Assembly: GCA_951394045.1 (NCBI GenBank)
Contig: OX595990.1
Location: forward strand, 372,001 to 436,000
Direction of reading: 5' to 3'
From: Nitzschia sp. DOCU1
Lineage: Eukaryota > Bacillariophyta > Bacillariophyceae > Bacillariales > Bacillariaceae
DNA length: 64,000 nt
Under the pieces are notes generated by a model. It made no database searches. It had not been told where the DNA came from and was given only the letters and a program-made list of their open reading frames with translations. Positions 42,085-52,873 of the stretch are shown here, piece after piece. The position numbers and the translations under genes are program-made. Within the stretch, counting starts at the first letter, position 1, and every line of letters starts with the position of its first letter.

Positions 42085-42880
42085 TCATTCAAACAGCAAG
42101 GGCCTAAAGCTGCCATTATTATTGCAATTATAGGATAGAAAGCCTCACCTCGCTGCGGACAGTACAAAAACTGAAACGTTATTTCCTAGCTCGTTATGTT
42201 GGTTCCAATCGATGGTTGATTCCTAACGATGGAATCATCCCACCGTTAGCGTGATAATAAATGCGATTAACTTTACCATGATTAATTATGCTTGATCATC
42301 GAACTTTTGGCTTCGTTTTTGTGTTCTCACACAAAAAGTTACTGAGCCCCACCGCTACATCAAAGCAGTTCGATTTCGGAGGGGTAGGCCACAGCTGCTC
42401 CGCCCGGAGGAGAGCTCCCTCCACCCACATACGGGAGGGAGATCCGCCTAGTAGAGACAACAATCCACTTCACTTGACGGCGTACAGCCGATTCCAATCC
42501 TCCACGCACCAGCACAGGTTACACTTAACTCTCCGCGACGAGACACGAACGCGAGTGGAGGACGTTTTAAAACCGGAACCACAAACCGGTTGCATTGATC
42601 AGGCTGATTGTGTGCAGGGAGAATTGGAATCGGGGTCGAGATCGGGACCAGGATCGTTGCTCTGGAAAAAGTTGGTTTCGTTGTAGAACAAAATCAGAAG
42701 CCTGCAATAGGAGAAAAGAACAAGGTGAGTAGCACTGCGGGAGAGAAATATGAAAATATGATCAAAGGGCACCAGACAATGCGCACTTACCACAAGACAC
42801 CGAATACATGCACAAACACATCCACAGATCTGTTGAAAGAAAGAGAGAAGAACAAAGACAGAACACGAGGGAGGATCAAT

Positions 42881-43020
42881 CCCGGCGTGCTGCCGACGGA
42901 AGCTTTTAGGATCCCACCCATGGGGATCCCAGGACATTGTTTCACAACAACATCCAGGCGTGCTATCCATCGGAGCTTTTAGGGTCCTACCAGTGAGGAC
43001 CCGAGGACGTCATCTCCGCA
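42881..43020. repeat. 73-bp duplicated hairpin unit with compensatory changes
   Basis: Unit 1 (42881-42948) and unit 2 (42953-43020) share 'ggcgtgct', 'gcttttagg' and flanks. Each carries a 7-bp stem with a 7-nt loop: GGATCCC/GGGATCC (42909-42929) and GGGTCCT/AGGACCC (42982-43002). Two stem pairs differ between copies (A-T to G-C, C-G to T-A), and both strands changed together. Confidence 0.75.
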
Positions 43021-43091
43021 ACTCGCACGAACTGCCGACTTTCCTGCGAGACAAACAGCAGCCGATGGCGCTGCTGAAGGACTGTCATCTC

Positions 43092-43122
43092 CATCATCGT
43101 CATGAAGTTCATGACGATGATG
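43092..43122. repeat. 31-bp perfect inverted repeat
   Basis: 15-bp arms catcatcgtcatgaa and ttcatgacgatgatg around a single G. Folded as RNA it would give a 12-bp stem with a 7-nt loop, the same loop size as its neighbours at 42909, 42982 and 43056. Confidence 0.85.
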
Positions 43123-44049
43123 AAGAAAGGAGCGAAACAGAGTGCTCCTCTCACGAAAAAGTGAGGTCGATCCATGAAAAAAGTGACAAAATCGTGGACT
43201 TTTCCCTCTTTCCGAGAGGCAGTTTCTGCTGCGGTTTCGTCATGGTTTACAAGCGGAGTATCCCACGTTGAACGACCGAAGTGATCCACATGAACCAAAA
43301 ACCCATGCTAGCTTTGATTGTTGCATCCCAATAAGGCAATTCAAGAATGTTGATTGTTGACATGTTGACATTTACAATACATTATCATCACCATTGTCGT
43401 CTTCAGTATTCAAGATCTCCTCTGCTAAGCAGAGGCGTCATGGATAGCGCAAAAGTCGGTTCTCGTCTTGGAGGCAAGCTGCGCCAAGCACGATGCCTTC
43501 CTTTCTCTTTTATTGGTACACGAATACGTTGAATACTCATGCGGGCAGGCCTTCCTTCCAATGACCCCAAATTGACTTCTTTGACCACGGATAGGCCCGT
43601 CACACCCACGACAGCGCCTCGTACCAGTACGACGCCGAAGATTATTGGTTGATTTATTTGACCACAGTTTGATTCTTTTGACTCAATCGCGGGTGGTGGC
43701 CAGGCGGGTCGCGTGAGTCCAAGCAACGCCGATTTCTTTTCGTTTTCCGCGCTATCAGAAAGGAGAATTCTATCGAAGTGGCCACAAAATAGCGGGGGGA
43801 GAATGCCGGTATCCGAATGACGTTGGCAGCATTTCTGTATCTTTGCGTAAATAGTGCGCACGCACGCCGCGAGGAAGTCGACCACCACCTCATCTTTTTT
43901 CCTTGCCCCTCGTATTATTATTCTCTCAATTCTCGTCGTCAGCGTCATTTTTGGTTGATGGATGATGCGAGTGGTCGAGAAAGAGAAGGAGCCAACAACC
44001 GAAACGACAAATTCATTTCGATAGACTGCTACACAACTGTCTAGTAACG

Positions 44050-46120
44050 ATGATCAGCTCTTTTGCCGCTCTTTCGTTTGCCCTGGTCGTTGCGTCGGCA
44101 ACGGGCCAGGTGGACATTCCAGTTGAACCTGCTACGGTTCCAATTGAATACATGGATGGAGACGCCACTCTTCTCGGCCACCTTGCCATGCCCAACGCAA
44201 CGGAGAAGGTACCCGCTGTCGTCATCATCCCGTGAGTAAAGTGGTGTGCTGGGCGTTCCTCTAGTATTCGAATCTCACCCACTTGCTATTGCATCGGTAC
44301 CATTAAAGAGATTGGGACGGAGTAAATGAATATGAACAAGTCCGAGCCACTCTAATTGCCCAAGGATGGGGATTTGCTGGTTTTGCCGCAGATATTTACG
44401 GAGCGGACCTGCAATTCGTCGAAAACGTGACACAGCGTGGTGAGCTTGCCACATTTTATCGAAGCAACCCCGACGTCTTTGGAAGCCGCATCCGAGCTGC
44501 CGTTGAATATGTCAAGAGTATGCCCGAAGTTGATTCGGAAAAGGTCTCTTTGATTGGATAGTAAGTACAACGATACATTGCCAAGAAGAATACACCACAC
44601 CATTGTGTTTGGCTCTCACCACGCACGAATTTTAAACCACAGTTGCTTTGGCGGAACCGGTGTCTTGCAGTATGCCATGTTTGGAAACGATGACGTCGAA
44701 TCCATTGTTTCTATCCACGGAGGACTGAATTTCTTGCCGGATGAGCCTTTGCCGGTGATGCCCAAGCTTCTCGTCTTGTCTGGTGGAGATGACGATGCCT
44801 CCACAGATATTATGGATTTGGAAATGACTTTGGACAACGCCACAGCCCTTTGGGAAATCACTCGCTACAGCAACATTCAACATGCATTCTCCGTTTTTGA
44901 AGATGGTAAGTAAAACCTCTCTCGAATGAGGAAATTACGCATGTGCTGTTCTCAATCTTTTGCTCGTTGTTGCAGAACGCTACAACCCTTGGGCGGATAT
45001 GCGCTCGTGGGATTCTGCGTATGACTTTATCTTGGAATCGTTTGAATTGTTGGAGTACACGTCGGTGATTCCCATCGAACCCAACACTTTGGAAGTCGAC
45101 TATGTGGATCCCATGGATGGCATGGAGCTTCGTGGACATTTGGCTCTACCGTCGGCAGAATGGCAACGACCCCTTCCTGCGGTTGTGATTCTGCCCAATT
45201 GGGATGGTGCCAATGAAGCCGAACGCGAACGAGCCACCGCCTTTGCCGACATGGGGTACGTCGCCATGGTGGCTGACATTTTTGGCGCAGATAAACAATA
45301 TGTGGAGACTTTCGAAGAACGTGGCGCTTTGATTACTCAGTATTTTGAAAACCCCGAACTCTATGTCTCTCGAATGACTTCGGCTATCGATCAACTCAAG
45401 ACTTTGACTGGTGATGTGGATGTCAATGAGATGGCCATGGTTGGATAGTAAGTACTATCATGTGATATACTGGCTAAAGTCTCTCGAGATGCAGTACCTC
45501 ACTCCGTGTCGTGTGCCCTACTTTGCTTGTTCTATGCTATCCGATAGTTGTTTTGGTGGATCGGGCGCCGTGCTCTACTCGTTTTTCAGTGGGGCCGACA
45601 TGAAGGTGGCGGTAGCCTTGCACGGCTCTTTTACTGACCTTCCACCCGTTTTGGTTGACCAAATTTCTCCTTACTTGTTGATGTAAGTACCCGAAGGAAC
45701 GGTTTATTGGTTGAAAATCAATATTGAAGGCCCGAGTCAGCTAATACCTATTTGCACAGCCTTTCCGGTGGTGCAGATGTCCTTCACGGAAACCAAACCA
45801 TGATGGAAGAAGCCTTTAACAGTGGAAACGCAGACTGGGAAATCACCCGCTATGCCGGCGTTCAACATGGATTCACTGAACTTGGTGACGCCTACAACGT
45901 AGTTGCTGATGCTCGCTCTTGGGAAAGCACGATGACCGCTTTCCATGAACTCATGGCCATTCCCCAGAAGGTGGGTGGTACTGACGACATGACTCCTGGT
46001 GGAGCTCCTGCGGGTGATGATGAAGAACAGCCCGAGGAAAATGCTGCGGTTACGGGCTGTTGGACTTTCACCATGGGGCTGACGATGGCCGCTTTGACTG
46101 GTGCTTTCATGGCGTTGTAG
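44050..46120 (+). CDS. Two-domain dienelactone hydrolase family protein, secreted
   Basis: Six exons: 44050-44231, 44309-44560, 44643-44905, 44976-45447, 45548-45682 and 45760-46120; 554 aa. The start gives a signal peptide (SSFAALSFALVVASATGQ). Two alpha/beta-hydrolase repeats follow. Each has a WDG strand segment (PDWDGVNE; PNWDGANE), FAADIYGADLQ or VADIFGADKQ, the nucleophile elbow GYCFGG(T/S)G with Cys, LSGGDDD or LSGGADV (Asp), and QHAF or QHGF (His). Both triads are complete, so both domains may be active. The family hydrolyses lactone or ester substrates; the substrate here is unknown. The C-terminus ends in a hydrophobic tail (CWTFTMGLTMAALTGAFMAL) that could be a GPI signal or membrane anchor. 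An intron splits the Tyr codon before Cys in both repeats. Confidence 0.9.
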
Positions 46121-46944
46121 TAAGCCAAAGCGAAAAGTATTCGTAGCGATCAAAGTTAATATATGTACACTTATTGGGTTGCAGTCTAGGCAGATGAATA
46201 AGTCAGTGATAGGTTAGATTAGAGCCATCGCCTACCCGTGTCCTTGGGTGGCAATTAAAACTAAGGCAATCCCATTGAAGCCTCATTTTCGTATCCTGAT
46301 TTGTTTGATGGAGATTTCACGACGGAGTCGATTCGCAACAAGACCAAAGAAAAGAAGACGGCGCAGTTATTGTAAGTATGAGGAGCCCTTCACGACGGAG
46401 TCGATTGACAGCAAGACTAAAGTCACGAAGACGGCGCAGTTTTGTATCTACAACGGATCGCCTTTTCGGCAATAGATAATCATGCTCGAACCATCTGCTA
46501 GCAAGGTGGGCAAAAGGTGGCACATCCGCGTCGCAGGAAACCTTGATTTCCCCTCCACGATGTCTTCAACAGCGATTGTTAGAATTTGTCTGGGATCTCA
46601 CTATAATTTCGATGACTCCATGTTCTTGTCAATAAAAACCAAATCGCACACGCTCGTTATTCGAACGTGCCGGAAGGCGGCGAGAAGAATGCTTGGATAG
46701 GCCATTAACGCCAAAACCGCATAAAATGTGAGAAGATTGCTTTCTTCTTGCTCGCGAGGACTGATGGAGTCACGGGAACTAAGTCGTGGGGCTTCAATAT
46801 TATGAAGATTTTGTCAAGATTGAAGGAGTCTCCGTTTTTTATTAGTGCCCACTTTCCAGAATTTATGGACATGGTCGACATAACGGAGGCTCGTTTCCCA
46901 GCATAAATATTTTACCATTTGTCAGGTTATTATTGCCTACTGGA
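46121..46944. other. Intergenic with 73-bp tandem repeat
   Basis: About 820 bp. A 73-bp unit is repeated at 46316 and 46389 ('ttcacgacggagtcgatt ... aagacggcgcag'). Both copies keep an open frame reading FTTESI ... KT ... KTAQ on the plus strand, without a start. No other gene seen. Confidence 0.5.
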
Positions 46945-48333
46945 ATGGCGCGAAGGCGTCCAAGACACTCCCACCACTGGTCATCATCATTTTTCGCTTC
47001 GCCGTGCTATCGTGCTTTTTTCGTTTCTGAGTTGACTGGGATCCCTCACACATTTCCCAAAAGTGAAAGAAAAGAAACCCCAGACGCAAAAGCACCAACA
47101 CGAATGTCTCAGACCTATCCAGAAACAATGAATATCCACCGCTTCGTTCCCTCAGCCCAATGCCGGTTCTCTCTTGTGAACACTTCGCCAGCTACCCCGA
47201 TGATGAACGGGCGGGTGCTTGGATTGATAGGCAGCAGTTCTACCGGTAGTATGTTGAAGAGGGAATCAGAAGTAATCGCTGCATCTGCGTTGGCGTCGCT
47301 CTATTCGGAGGCTGGTTTGCCCTCGCCCCTTGCGTATGAACAACATATCTACCATCAGATGAAGAATAAGCAACGGGAAGAGCAAGAACTCAAAGGACGG
47401 AACGCCAAGAAGTTTGAAGTCCCCGAACGCTTCACCAAGAATGGCCGCAGACGTGCTGTACCCTTTCCACTCAAATTGATGAAGGTTCTTTCTGATGATC
47501 GATACAGTCATATCATCAGCTGGATGCCAAGTGGTAGATCCTTTGTGATCCTTCGTCCGAAAGCCTTCGCAGCCGATGTTCTTCCAACGCATTTTAAGTC
47601 TGCCCAGTATGCTTCGTTCACCAGAAAACTTTCCCGATGGGGCTTCACAAGGTGCGAAGACGGTACGGGAGAATTCTACCATCCTCTATTCTGTAGGGGA
47701 AGGCTCGATCTTGTCGACAAAATGAGATGTCATGGGTTTTCTTCCAAGTCCGAAGAAGCCAAGAAAGACAACAGCAAGAACGTAGACACCGAATCAAGGA
47801 ACGACGCTGAAGACGCCTCCAATTCCGGGGATGATGCTACATGTGCATCGAGCGTGAAGAGATTAAAGGAACAGGCCCCTGAAGACCAATCAGGTGTCGA
47901 ACCTAGTCAGACGAGCAACACCCTTCGCGGTAAAGAGTCATTAAGAATGCCCCCAAGTCGTCTCGAGTTGGGTTTGGTTGAGAACAAGGAACGCTACCTG
48001 CACCTTGAGCTTGAAGCTCTGCGTCTTCGCCGGTGCATCCGTGCTGCGACCACTTCTCGCAAGGCCCTCGCAGAAATGCAACACCTACGCTTCGGTGCTG
48101 GATACATGGGTAGCAAATGTGGCAATCGGGCGTTTGCTCTTGGTGCGGCGGGCGTCTTTGCAGAACTTCCTGCTGGCAGTCGCGGAGCTTCGTCTCGAGT
48201 GCCTTGGCGAAGTATGATGCTTGCAGATCTTATGGGAACGGGTCCAATCGGTGGGTCTCGTGATTTTGACGCAAATCCATACTCCTCGCTAGGCGCTCGC
48301 CGCCCGAACACACCGGGCGCAAAGTCAGCCTAG
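46945..48333 (+). CDS. HSF-type DNA-binding domain protein
   Basis: 462 aa from the ATG at 46945; an ATG at 47104 gives 409 aa and could be the true start, since the first 53 residues lack recognisable content. The HSF-type domain lies at about residues 170-265: VPFPLKLMKVLSD, HIISWMPSGRSFVILRPKAFA, YASFTRKLSRWGFTRC and EFYHPLFCRGRLDLV. The recognition helix reads SFTRKLSRWGF, not the usual SFxRQLNxYGF, so its DNA target may differ. A basic stretch (RFTKNGRRRAVPF) precedes the domain. An acidic Ser/Asn linker follows, then a Leu/Arg-rich helix (RYLHLELEALRLRRCIRAA), a possible coiled coil. Nuclear regulator by family. Confidence 0.85.
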   Translation: MARRRPRHSHHWSSSFFASPCYRAFFVSELTGIPHTFPKSERKETPDAKAPTRMSQTYPETMNIHRFVPSAQCRFSLVNTSPATPMMNGRVLGLIGSSSTGSMLKRESEVIAASALASLYSEAGLPSPLAYEQHIYHQMKNKQREEQELKGRNAKKFEVPERFTKNGRRRAVPFPLKLMKVLSDDRYSHIISWMPSGRSFVILRPKAFAADVLPTHFKSAQYASFTRKLSRWGFTRCEDGTGEFYHPLFCRGRLDLVDKMRCHGFSSKSEEAKKDNSKNVDTESRNDAEDASNSGDDATCASSVKRLKEQAPEDQSGVEPSQTSNTLRGKESLRMPPSRLELGLVENKERYLHLELEALRLRRCIRAATTSRKALAEMQHLRFGAGYMGSKCGNRAFALGAAGVFAELPAGSRGASSRVPWRSMMLADLMGTGPIGGSRDFDANPYSSLGARRPNTPGAKSA

Positions 48334-49016
48334 TTACGAGGAATGAACTTCTGCGTGGTGCTGCTCGCGTCGTCCTTCTTTTTCTTTCTTCTCTCACTTC
48401 ATATTCAAGAACGTTAGAGTAATCTCTCATTAGACCAGCTCTTACACCATCCACCACCGCACTAGTAGTAGACCTTTAAACTTCTTGTTCACTGCGTAAT
48501 GATGCGCTTTTGGCCCCCTTGGGTACACGTTGGTGATAGTACATTGCTCTTCTAACGCCTGTGCCCGCTGAAGAACAACTGTCAATACCGAAATGCATCG
48601 AAGGTGCTTTAAAGGTACGGTCGAGTAATAGTAGCCAAAGCAAAAGAAGTGAAATCGGGTACCTATACCTGCTGATAGCATTGCATCGTACATATATGAG
48701 TATTAACGATTCGCCACAGCCCTCTCTTCATCAACTGACTACCGGATACCGGCAAACAAGGATGAGCTTTTTTCTCTATTGATTGGTTCTATTGCAGTTG
48801 ATGGTGATAAAACAATGGCCAACCAAAAGAGAGGGGAGTTGAAATTGTGCAACGTTTAGTCGCAAAGGTAAAAAGGTTCCAAATAATCTGCTGCACTTCG
48901 TAGTACACGGGGTAAAATGCGACTAGAGCCGCTTTAGCCTGACAGAGAACTAGAAGAAAAACAACTAGAAGCATCGAATTTGTGTATATTAAGGTTAATT
49001 CAGCTCGGGGTACAGC
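48334..49016. other. Intergenic, no supported gene
   Basis: 3' flanks of two convergent genes; pyrimidine-rich near 48370-48395. Nothing else seen. Confidence 0.35.
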
Positions 49017-49541
49017 TCAAGAGTACCTACGCGGAGATCTTGGCAGAGCAGGGAACGTACTGGTTGAGCGATGATGGGTCAATTCGCCCCACGACCTCGA
49101 GGGATCACAGCTTGGCACCGATTGCTGTCGGACGGATTCTCGTCGAAGTTGCAATACTCTGGAGTCAGAGCTGTTGCCGAAATCGAGCATTGCGTTGGAA
49201 ATGGTGGTCCGCTTCTCACGAGTCGATGCGGGTCGACTCGTGGTTTTGCTCGTTGGATCAGACGATCGGTGCGTCGAGAAGGCGTCCAATGGATCGTAGC
49301 TAACAACAGGTACGTCTCTAAGAGCCCGGGAGGCCAACTCAAAGGCCTTTAGCCGATTCTTGGCATGCTTGCAATGAGCCGCAGCAATCTTGGCTTGGGT
49401 TCGGGGTGTCACAGGAATATCGTAGTGGAACTCCTGAGGCCGGCGAGGTGAAAATGAACGTGCCGACGAGAAAGTGCGATCCGAGGTGTCGATGTCGGAG
49501 GTCGCGATCGTTGCATTGTCTTGATTATTTCGTGACTTCAT
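49017..49541 (-). CDS. Small basic unknown protein
   Basis: 174 aa from the ATG at 49541 (the frame continues to a TTG at 49658). Not recognised. Residues about 45-100 are the best-ordered part: RRPQEFHYDIPVTPRTQAKI and AHCKHAKNRLKAFELASRAL, suggesting a helix. The remainder is Ser/Arg-rich and disordered. The frame is long for its surroundings and has diatom-like composition, but there is no domain evidence, so it may be a spurious frame. Confidence 0.4.
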   Translation of the reverse strand: MKSRNNQDNATIATSDIDTSDRTFSSARSFSPRRPQEFHYDIPVTPRTQAKIAAAHCKHAKNRLKAFELASRALRDVPVVSYDPLDAFSTHRSSDPTSKTTSRPASTREKRTTISNAMLDFGNSSDSRVLQLRRESVRQQSVPSCDPSRSWGELTHHRSTSTFPALPRSPRRYS

Positions 49542-50884
49542 CCTTGGGTTTCGACGTTGGCGTTGATTTTCAATGAAAGTTGGTATTTGGCCAATGATGC
49601 TGATGGATCGAGTATTAGACAAAGAAAGGAGGTGGCGCCCTTTCGCTGTGTCATGCAATTTTAAGATTTATGCGTCATGATGATCGGGGCACCGAACGGC
49701 CTCCAAAGGACGCAAATGTGTTCTAACGGAAAGGAGCACAAATTCCAAGAATGGTGATAAAAACTACCAGGATTGTTTGAATGGCCCTTCGAACTTGCAT
49801 AAGTAAAATGCCGAAGTGTACTTTTAGTATTATTGCTGTACTTGAGTACCGGGAGACTGATCATCATTTATGTTCTACGCACTCTCATTTGATTCTTGCA
49901 TCGAAAGCGGTAGAGCTTTCGTGGTGAGAGCGATCTTGGCCGTCTCGGCCGGTCTTCGCATCGAAATTTTCGCCGTGTTCAGTTCAATGTGAGGGCATAC
50001 TCCTTGAGCACATTTACTCTGTCGATCCCCTCCGAAATTATATCGGAAGGACAGTACTTTTAAGCCCCTTAAGAAAGATGGCATATATCAATTTAAGCCC
50101 AACAAACATTTGGATCATGGGGCCTTATGTTGAGAATTGCCCCAGATAAATTTACCCGGTGGAGAAATAGATTCGCACTCACAAAAGAACATCCCGGCGA
50201 AATCAATGCAGAACTCGAACGTCACTCTAGCGAAACCTAATTTCGGTAGGGCAAGATTATGCTACTACCGGTAGTAGAGCCGGACGACCAACCGGACGGT
50301 CAAATGAGGATAAGAGGAGCGTCGAACCATGAAGTTGTCAAAACGGCATTTCGACCCATAATAGACCTTGCTTCGGCCGACAAGGACGATAAAAGCCATC
50401 ACCACACTCTATGCATCCTCTTGTCAAAGCTACGGTTGCTGAGAAAAGCATGCTTCCGAATGAACCGCCGGAAACTTCGAGGGGCATCGAGACCGGGGAG
50501 CTATGCTCTAGTAGTAGTAGCGGGAAAAGGAAGTCTGTGTGATGGCGTGGGGCTTCGCTCGTTCACAGCGTAACATAACGGCGAGGATCATTGAGGAAAA
50601 TGCCCTTTGCCTTCTACCGGTGGCCCAACTACCGGTAGCCCCCGATCAAGAACATTTCAAAAATCCCCATCATCTAATCATTGCAATCATGACAGCAAGA
50701 CGGGGTATTCTGTCGTTTTCCTCTTAATTAAATTAATTTGTGGCGAACAGGTTGAAAATTCGGCTTCGACAAGACCTAATATGTGCGACGGTTAAACGTG
50801 AAGCATTTTGATTGGATAAAGCAGTTTTCTTGCAGTCATAGCATTCTGCGAGCTCCAACGGTTTCTCCGGTGGTGAGGCAATAT
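49542..50884. other. Intergenic left of the transposon
   Basis: About 1.3 kb. It holds a 16-bp palindrome CTACTACCGGTAGTAG (50262-50277) and a CTACCGGTAG at 50629-50638. Small plus-strand frames (50259-50573, 50539-50727) have no recognisable content. Confidence 0.45.
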
Positions 50885-51051
50885 TTTAAAAGTAGACACT
50901 GTCTTCTTTTAAAGTTAAAAACAGACATTGTCTTCTTTTAGAGTTAAAAACAGACATTGTCTTCTTTTAGAGTTAAAATCAGACAGTGTCTGTTTTTAGA
51001 GTTAAAACCAGACATTGTCTTCTTTTAACTTTATAAGTAGACCTTGTCTTG
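50885..51051 (+). repeat. Left terminal palindrome array, six 29-bp units
   Basis: AGACA-N-TGTCT-like palindromes start at 50893, 50923, 50952, 50981, 51010 and 51039, joined by TTCTTTTA-GAG-TTAAAA-type spacers that are themselves inverted. The last unit is degenerate. Confidence 0.85.
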
Positions 51052-51438
51052 ATATAAATGAGACGGATTGATTGATAACATGCCTTCTTCTTTCATTCGA
51101 ATATGCCTGATCAATACCCCCTTCGCACGATAGCGAGGGAGAGTGCTCACCAAGTTTAGTGTACTAGCTCGCTTTTGACGGGGAATGAATTCTCGCCATC
51201 TTTTAGCGAGTGCGTGAACGGTTTGCAAGAGTAGGGTGCCAACAAAATCCAAGGCTCGTTTCGACGCGGGAAGCCTACTCTTTGCGGTTTATCGCTATGG
51301 GGACGATCCGTTCTTGCCGCGCATCATCCATAGCCACCACGAATCGTTCAACTGACAAACCTCAAAGTCACGAACTGATGATTTGATCCGGAGCCCGCAA
51401 GATTGCGGTTTTGCGATTTCGATTGAGAATCGTGTTGA

Positions 51439-51831
51439 ATGACAGAGGAGACTGGAGGCAGAAACGTCTCACAATTTCCAACTTTATCAAGGAGCCAAGA
51501 CGACAGCAATATCATGAAAGCACCACCAACAAAGAACGTCCCAGATCTTGATGAAGCCTGCACGGACCCCAAGTGCATGGGTTGCAACCGCAGCAGTTTC
51601 ATTTCAGCTGGCGCCGGTCGTCGTGAGGACGTATCATTGGGTGGCTACGTTATCATCAAGACCACTGAACGCCCCGCAAAGAGGAGGAAGATTGAGAAAT
51701 GGGCACCGTCGTCTCAACAGCAAAATGAGGTCAAGAAGGCCGCCCACCAGATCGATAACTTCTTCAGCAACAACAAGAGAGTCGGGGAGGATGGATGGAT
51801 CATGATCAGGAACAACAACCAGAAGTTCTAG
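51439..51831 (+). CDS. Small unknown protein inside the transposon
   Basis: 130 aa, ATG start. Not recognised. A Cys segment (DEACTDPKCMGCNRSS) is followed by a basic stretch (RPAKRRKIEKWAPSS) that looks like a nuclear localisation signal. The C-terminus (VGEDGWIMIRNNNQKF) is compact. It sits between the left array and the SANT-like gene, so it may be element cargo or an inserted host gene. Confidence 0.5.
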   Translation: MTEETGGRNVSQFPTLSRSQDDSNIMKAPPTKNVPDLDEACTDPKCMGCNRSSFISAGAGRREDVSLGGYVIIKTTERPAKRRKIEKWAPSSQQQNEVKKAAHQIDNFFSNNKRVGEDGWIMIRNNNQKF

Positions 51832-52291
51832 AAAGAAAACCGCCACCACAAGAGATGACTTAAGGGAGCAACGACCCTAGAAATAATAGAAACTAGTAGT
51901 CAACAGTTTCATTTTGCTAAGTTGCCATGTCAATTCTTGTGGTACTGAAACATTTTAGTAGCTAGCAGTATTAGTAGTGTCTTCTTGCCATTCGTCATCT
52001 TGTTGGTATTGTTCTTGAGCTGCTTTATGTTCTTGCTTTGCCATTTGCCCCGCTGCTTTCCTTCTAATCAACCTTGCCAAGAACACCATGGAGATTCTAG
52101 AACCTCGTGTGTTCATTCAGCATTCCCATCCACAATGACGGCAATGGCAAAAGATGATGAATCAAGACGAAACAGAAGAACAATGAGCCGTCACGGCAAC
52201 AACGTATTCCTAGTTGTACTAGAACTTTGCTGCCTAGTAGACCGATGAGTGTGGTAGTAGTACTAGTTGAGTTATCTAAATCCGATTGCTG
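51832..52291. other. Gap inside the transposon
   Basis: 3' flanks of two convergent element genes. A hydrophobic plus-strand frame (51985-52248) has no support. Confidence 0.35.
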
Positions 52292-52873
52292 CTAGCCTAG
52301 TTCTCTTAGAATCTGCGTTATTTGGGCTCGTTCTTGGGCATCCAATTCATTGTGATCCTGTTCTGTAAACTTGGCTTCTGCCTTCTTGACCTTTTTGGCC
52401 TTTTTGTAGGTCCAATACGGTGTTTCCAGATCCCTGCGAAGAATCTGATGGATATGTCCTCTAAAAACCTTGAGAGTAAACTTTTGGTATGCATCTCTGC
52501 GAAGCCAAAGAATTTCAGGCTTGTACTTGAGATGACGTTTCTTGATGATGTCTTTCTCTAGGAGCTTTTGAGCGTCTGAGCCGTCCCAACATCCTTCCGT
52601 GTCCTCTGCCAGATCATAAAGTCGGAGATCGTGGAGTAGCATCACTTCATGTTCATCGGCGCTATCCTTGAATCTCCGAACTCTTTTTTTCAGGTTGTTG
52701 AAATTCGTCCGAAACCTTTCATAGACAACATCCCGGAACTCGATGTGCTCCGGCATGTTGTAGACTTCCATCGGTGACTGGTTGTCTGTAATCTTCCCCG
52801 TGACGTAAGCCTGGAGGAGAATTGGTTTGGCGGCATCCCAAGCGGTCAGTTTCGTCTTGCTCTTGCGTGCCAT
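52292..52873 (-). CDS. Transposon-borne SANT/Myb-like candidate DNA-binding protein
   Basis: 193 aa from the ATG at 52873 (MARKSKTKLTAWDAAK). The N-terminal 70 residues have a trihelix-like pattern: AWDAAKPILLQAYVTGKIT, SPMEVYNMPEH and VVYERFRTNFNNLKKRVRRF. The middle is acidic. The C-terminus is Lys-rich (KKAKKVKKAEAKF) and ends in a short helix. In Harbinger-type elements a second protein with a Myb/SANT fold brings the transposase to the nucleus and the ends; that role is inferred here from position and fold pattern only. Confidence 0.55.
   Translation of the reverse strand: MARKSKTKLTAWDAAKPILLQAYVTGKITDNQSPMEVYNMPEHIEFRDVVYERFRTNFNNLKKRVRRFKDSADEHEVMLLHDLRLYDLAEDTEGCWDGSDAQKLLEKDIIKKRHLKYKPEILWLRRDAYQKFTLKVFRGHIHQILRRDLETPYWTYKKAKKVKKAEAKFTEQDHNELDAQERAQITQILRELG

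Larger units (their letters stand above)
42085..44049. other. Long intergenic region rich in stem-loops
   Basis: About 2 kb without a supported gene. Between 42398 and 43230 it has at least nine short inverted repeats in sequence, two in a duplicated 73-bp unit (listed separately). A minus-strand frame at 43403-43948 has no recognisable motif. The 5' flank of the dienelactone hydrolase gene lies at the end. Confidence 0.5.

Noticed and set aside
41704..42138. 144-codon plus-strand frame
   Set aside because: It is the antisense of the GPCR-like fragment, which has clear membrane-helix and FVPK motifs.
43403..43948. 181-codon minus-strand frame
   Set aside because: No recognisable domain, no good start context, and it covers the likely promoter of the dienelactone hydrolase gene.
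50259..50573. 104-codon plus-strand frame
   Set aside because: Includes palindromic repeats and low-complexity sequence; no recognisable content.
50885..51051. Regular repeats resembling a CRISPR array
   Set aside because: The spacers between palindromes are also repeated, the organism is eukaryotic, and the array pairs with an inverted partner at the other transposon end.
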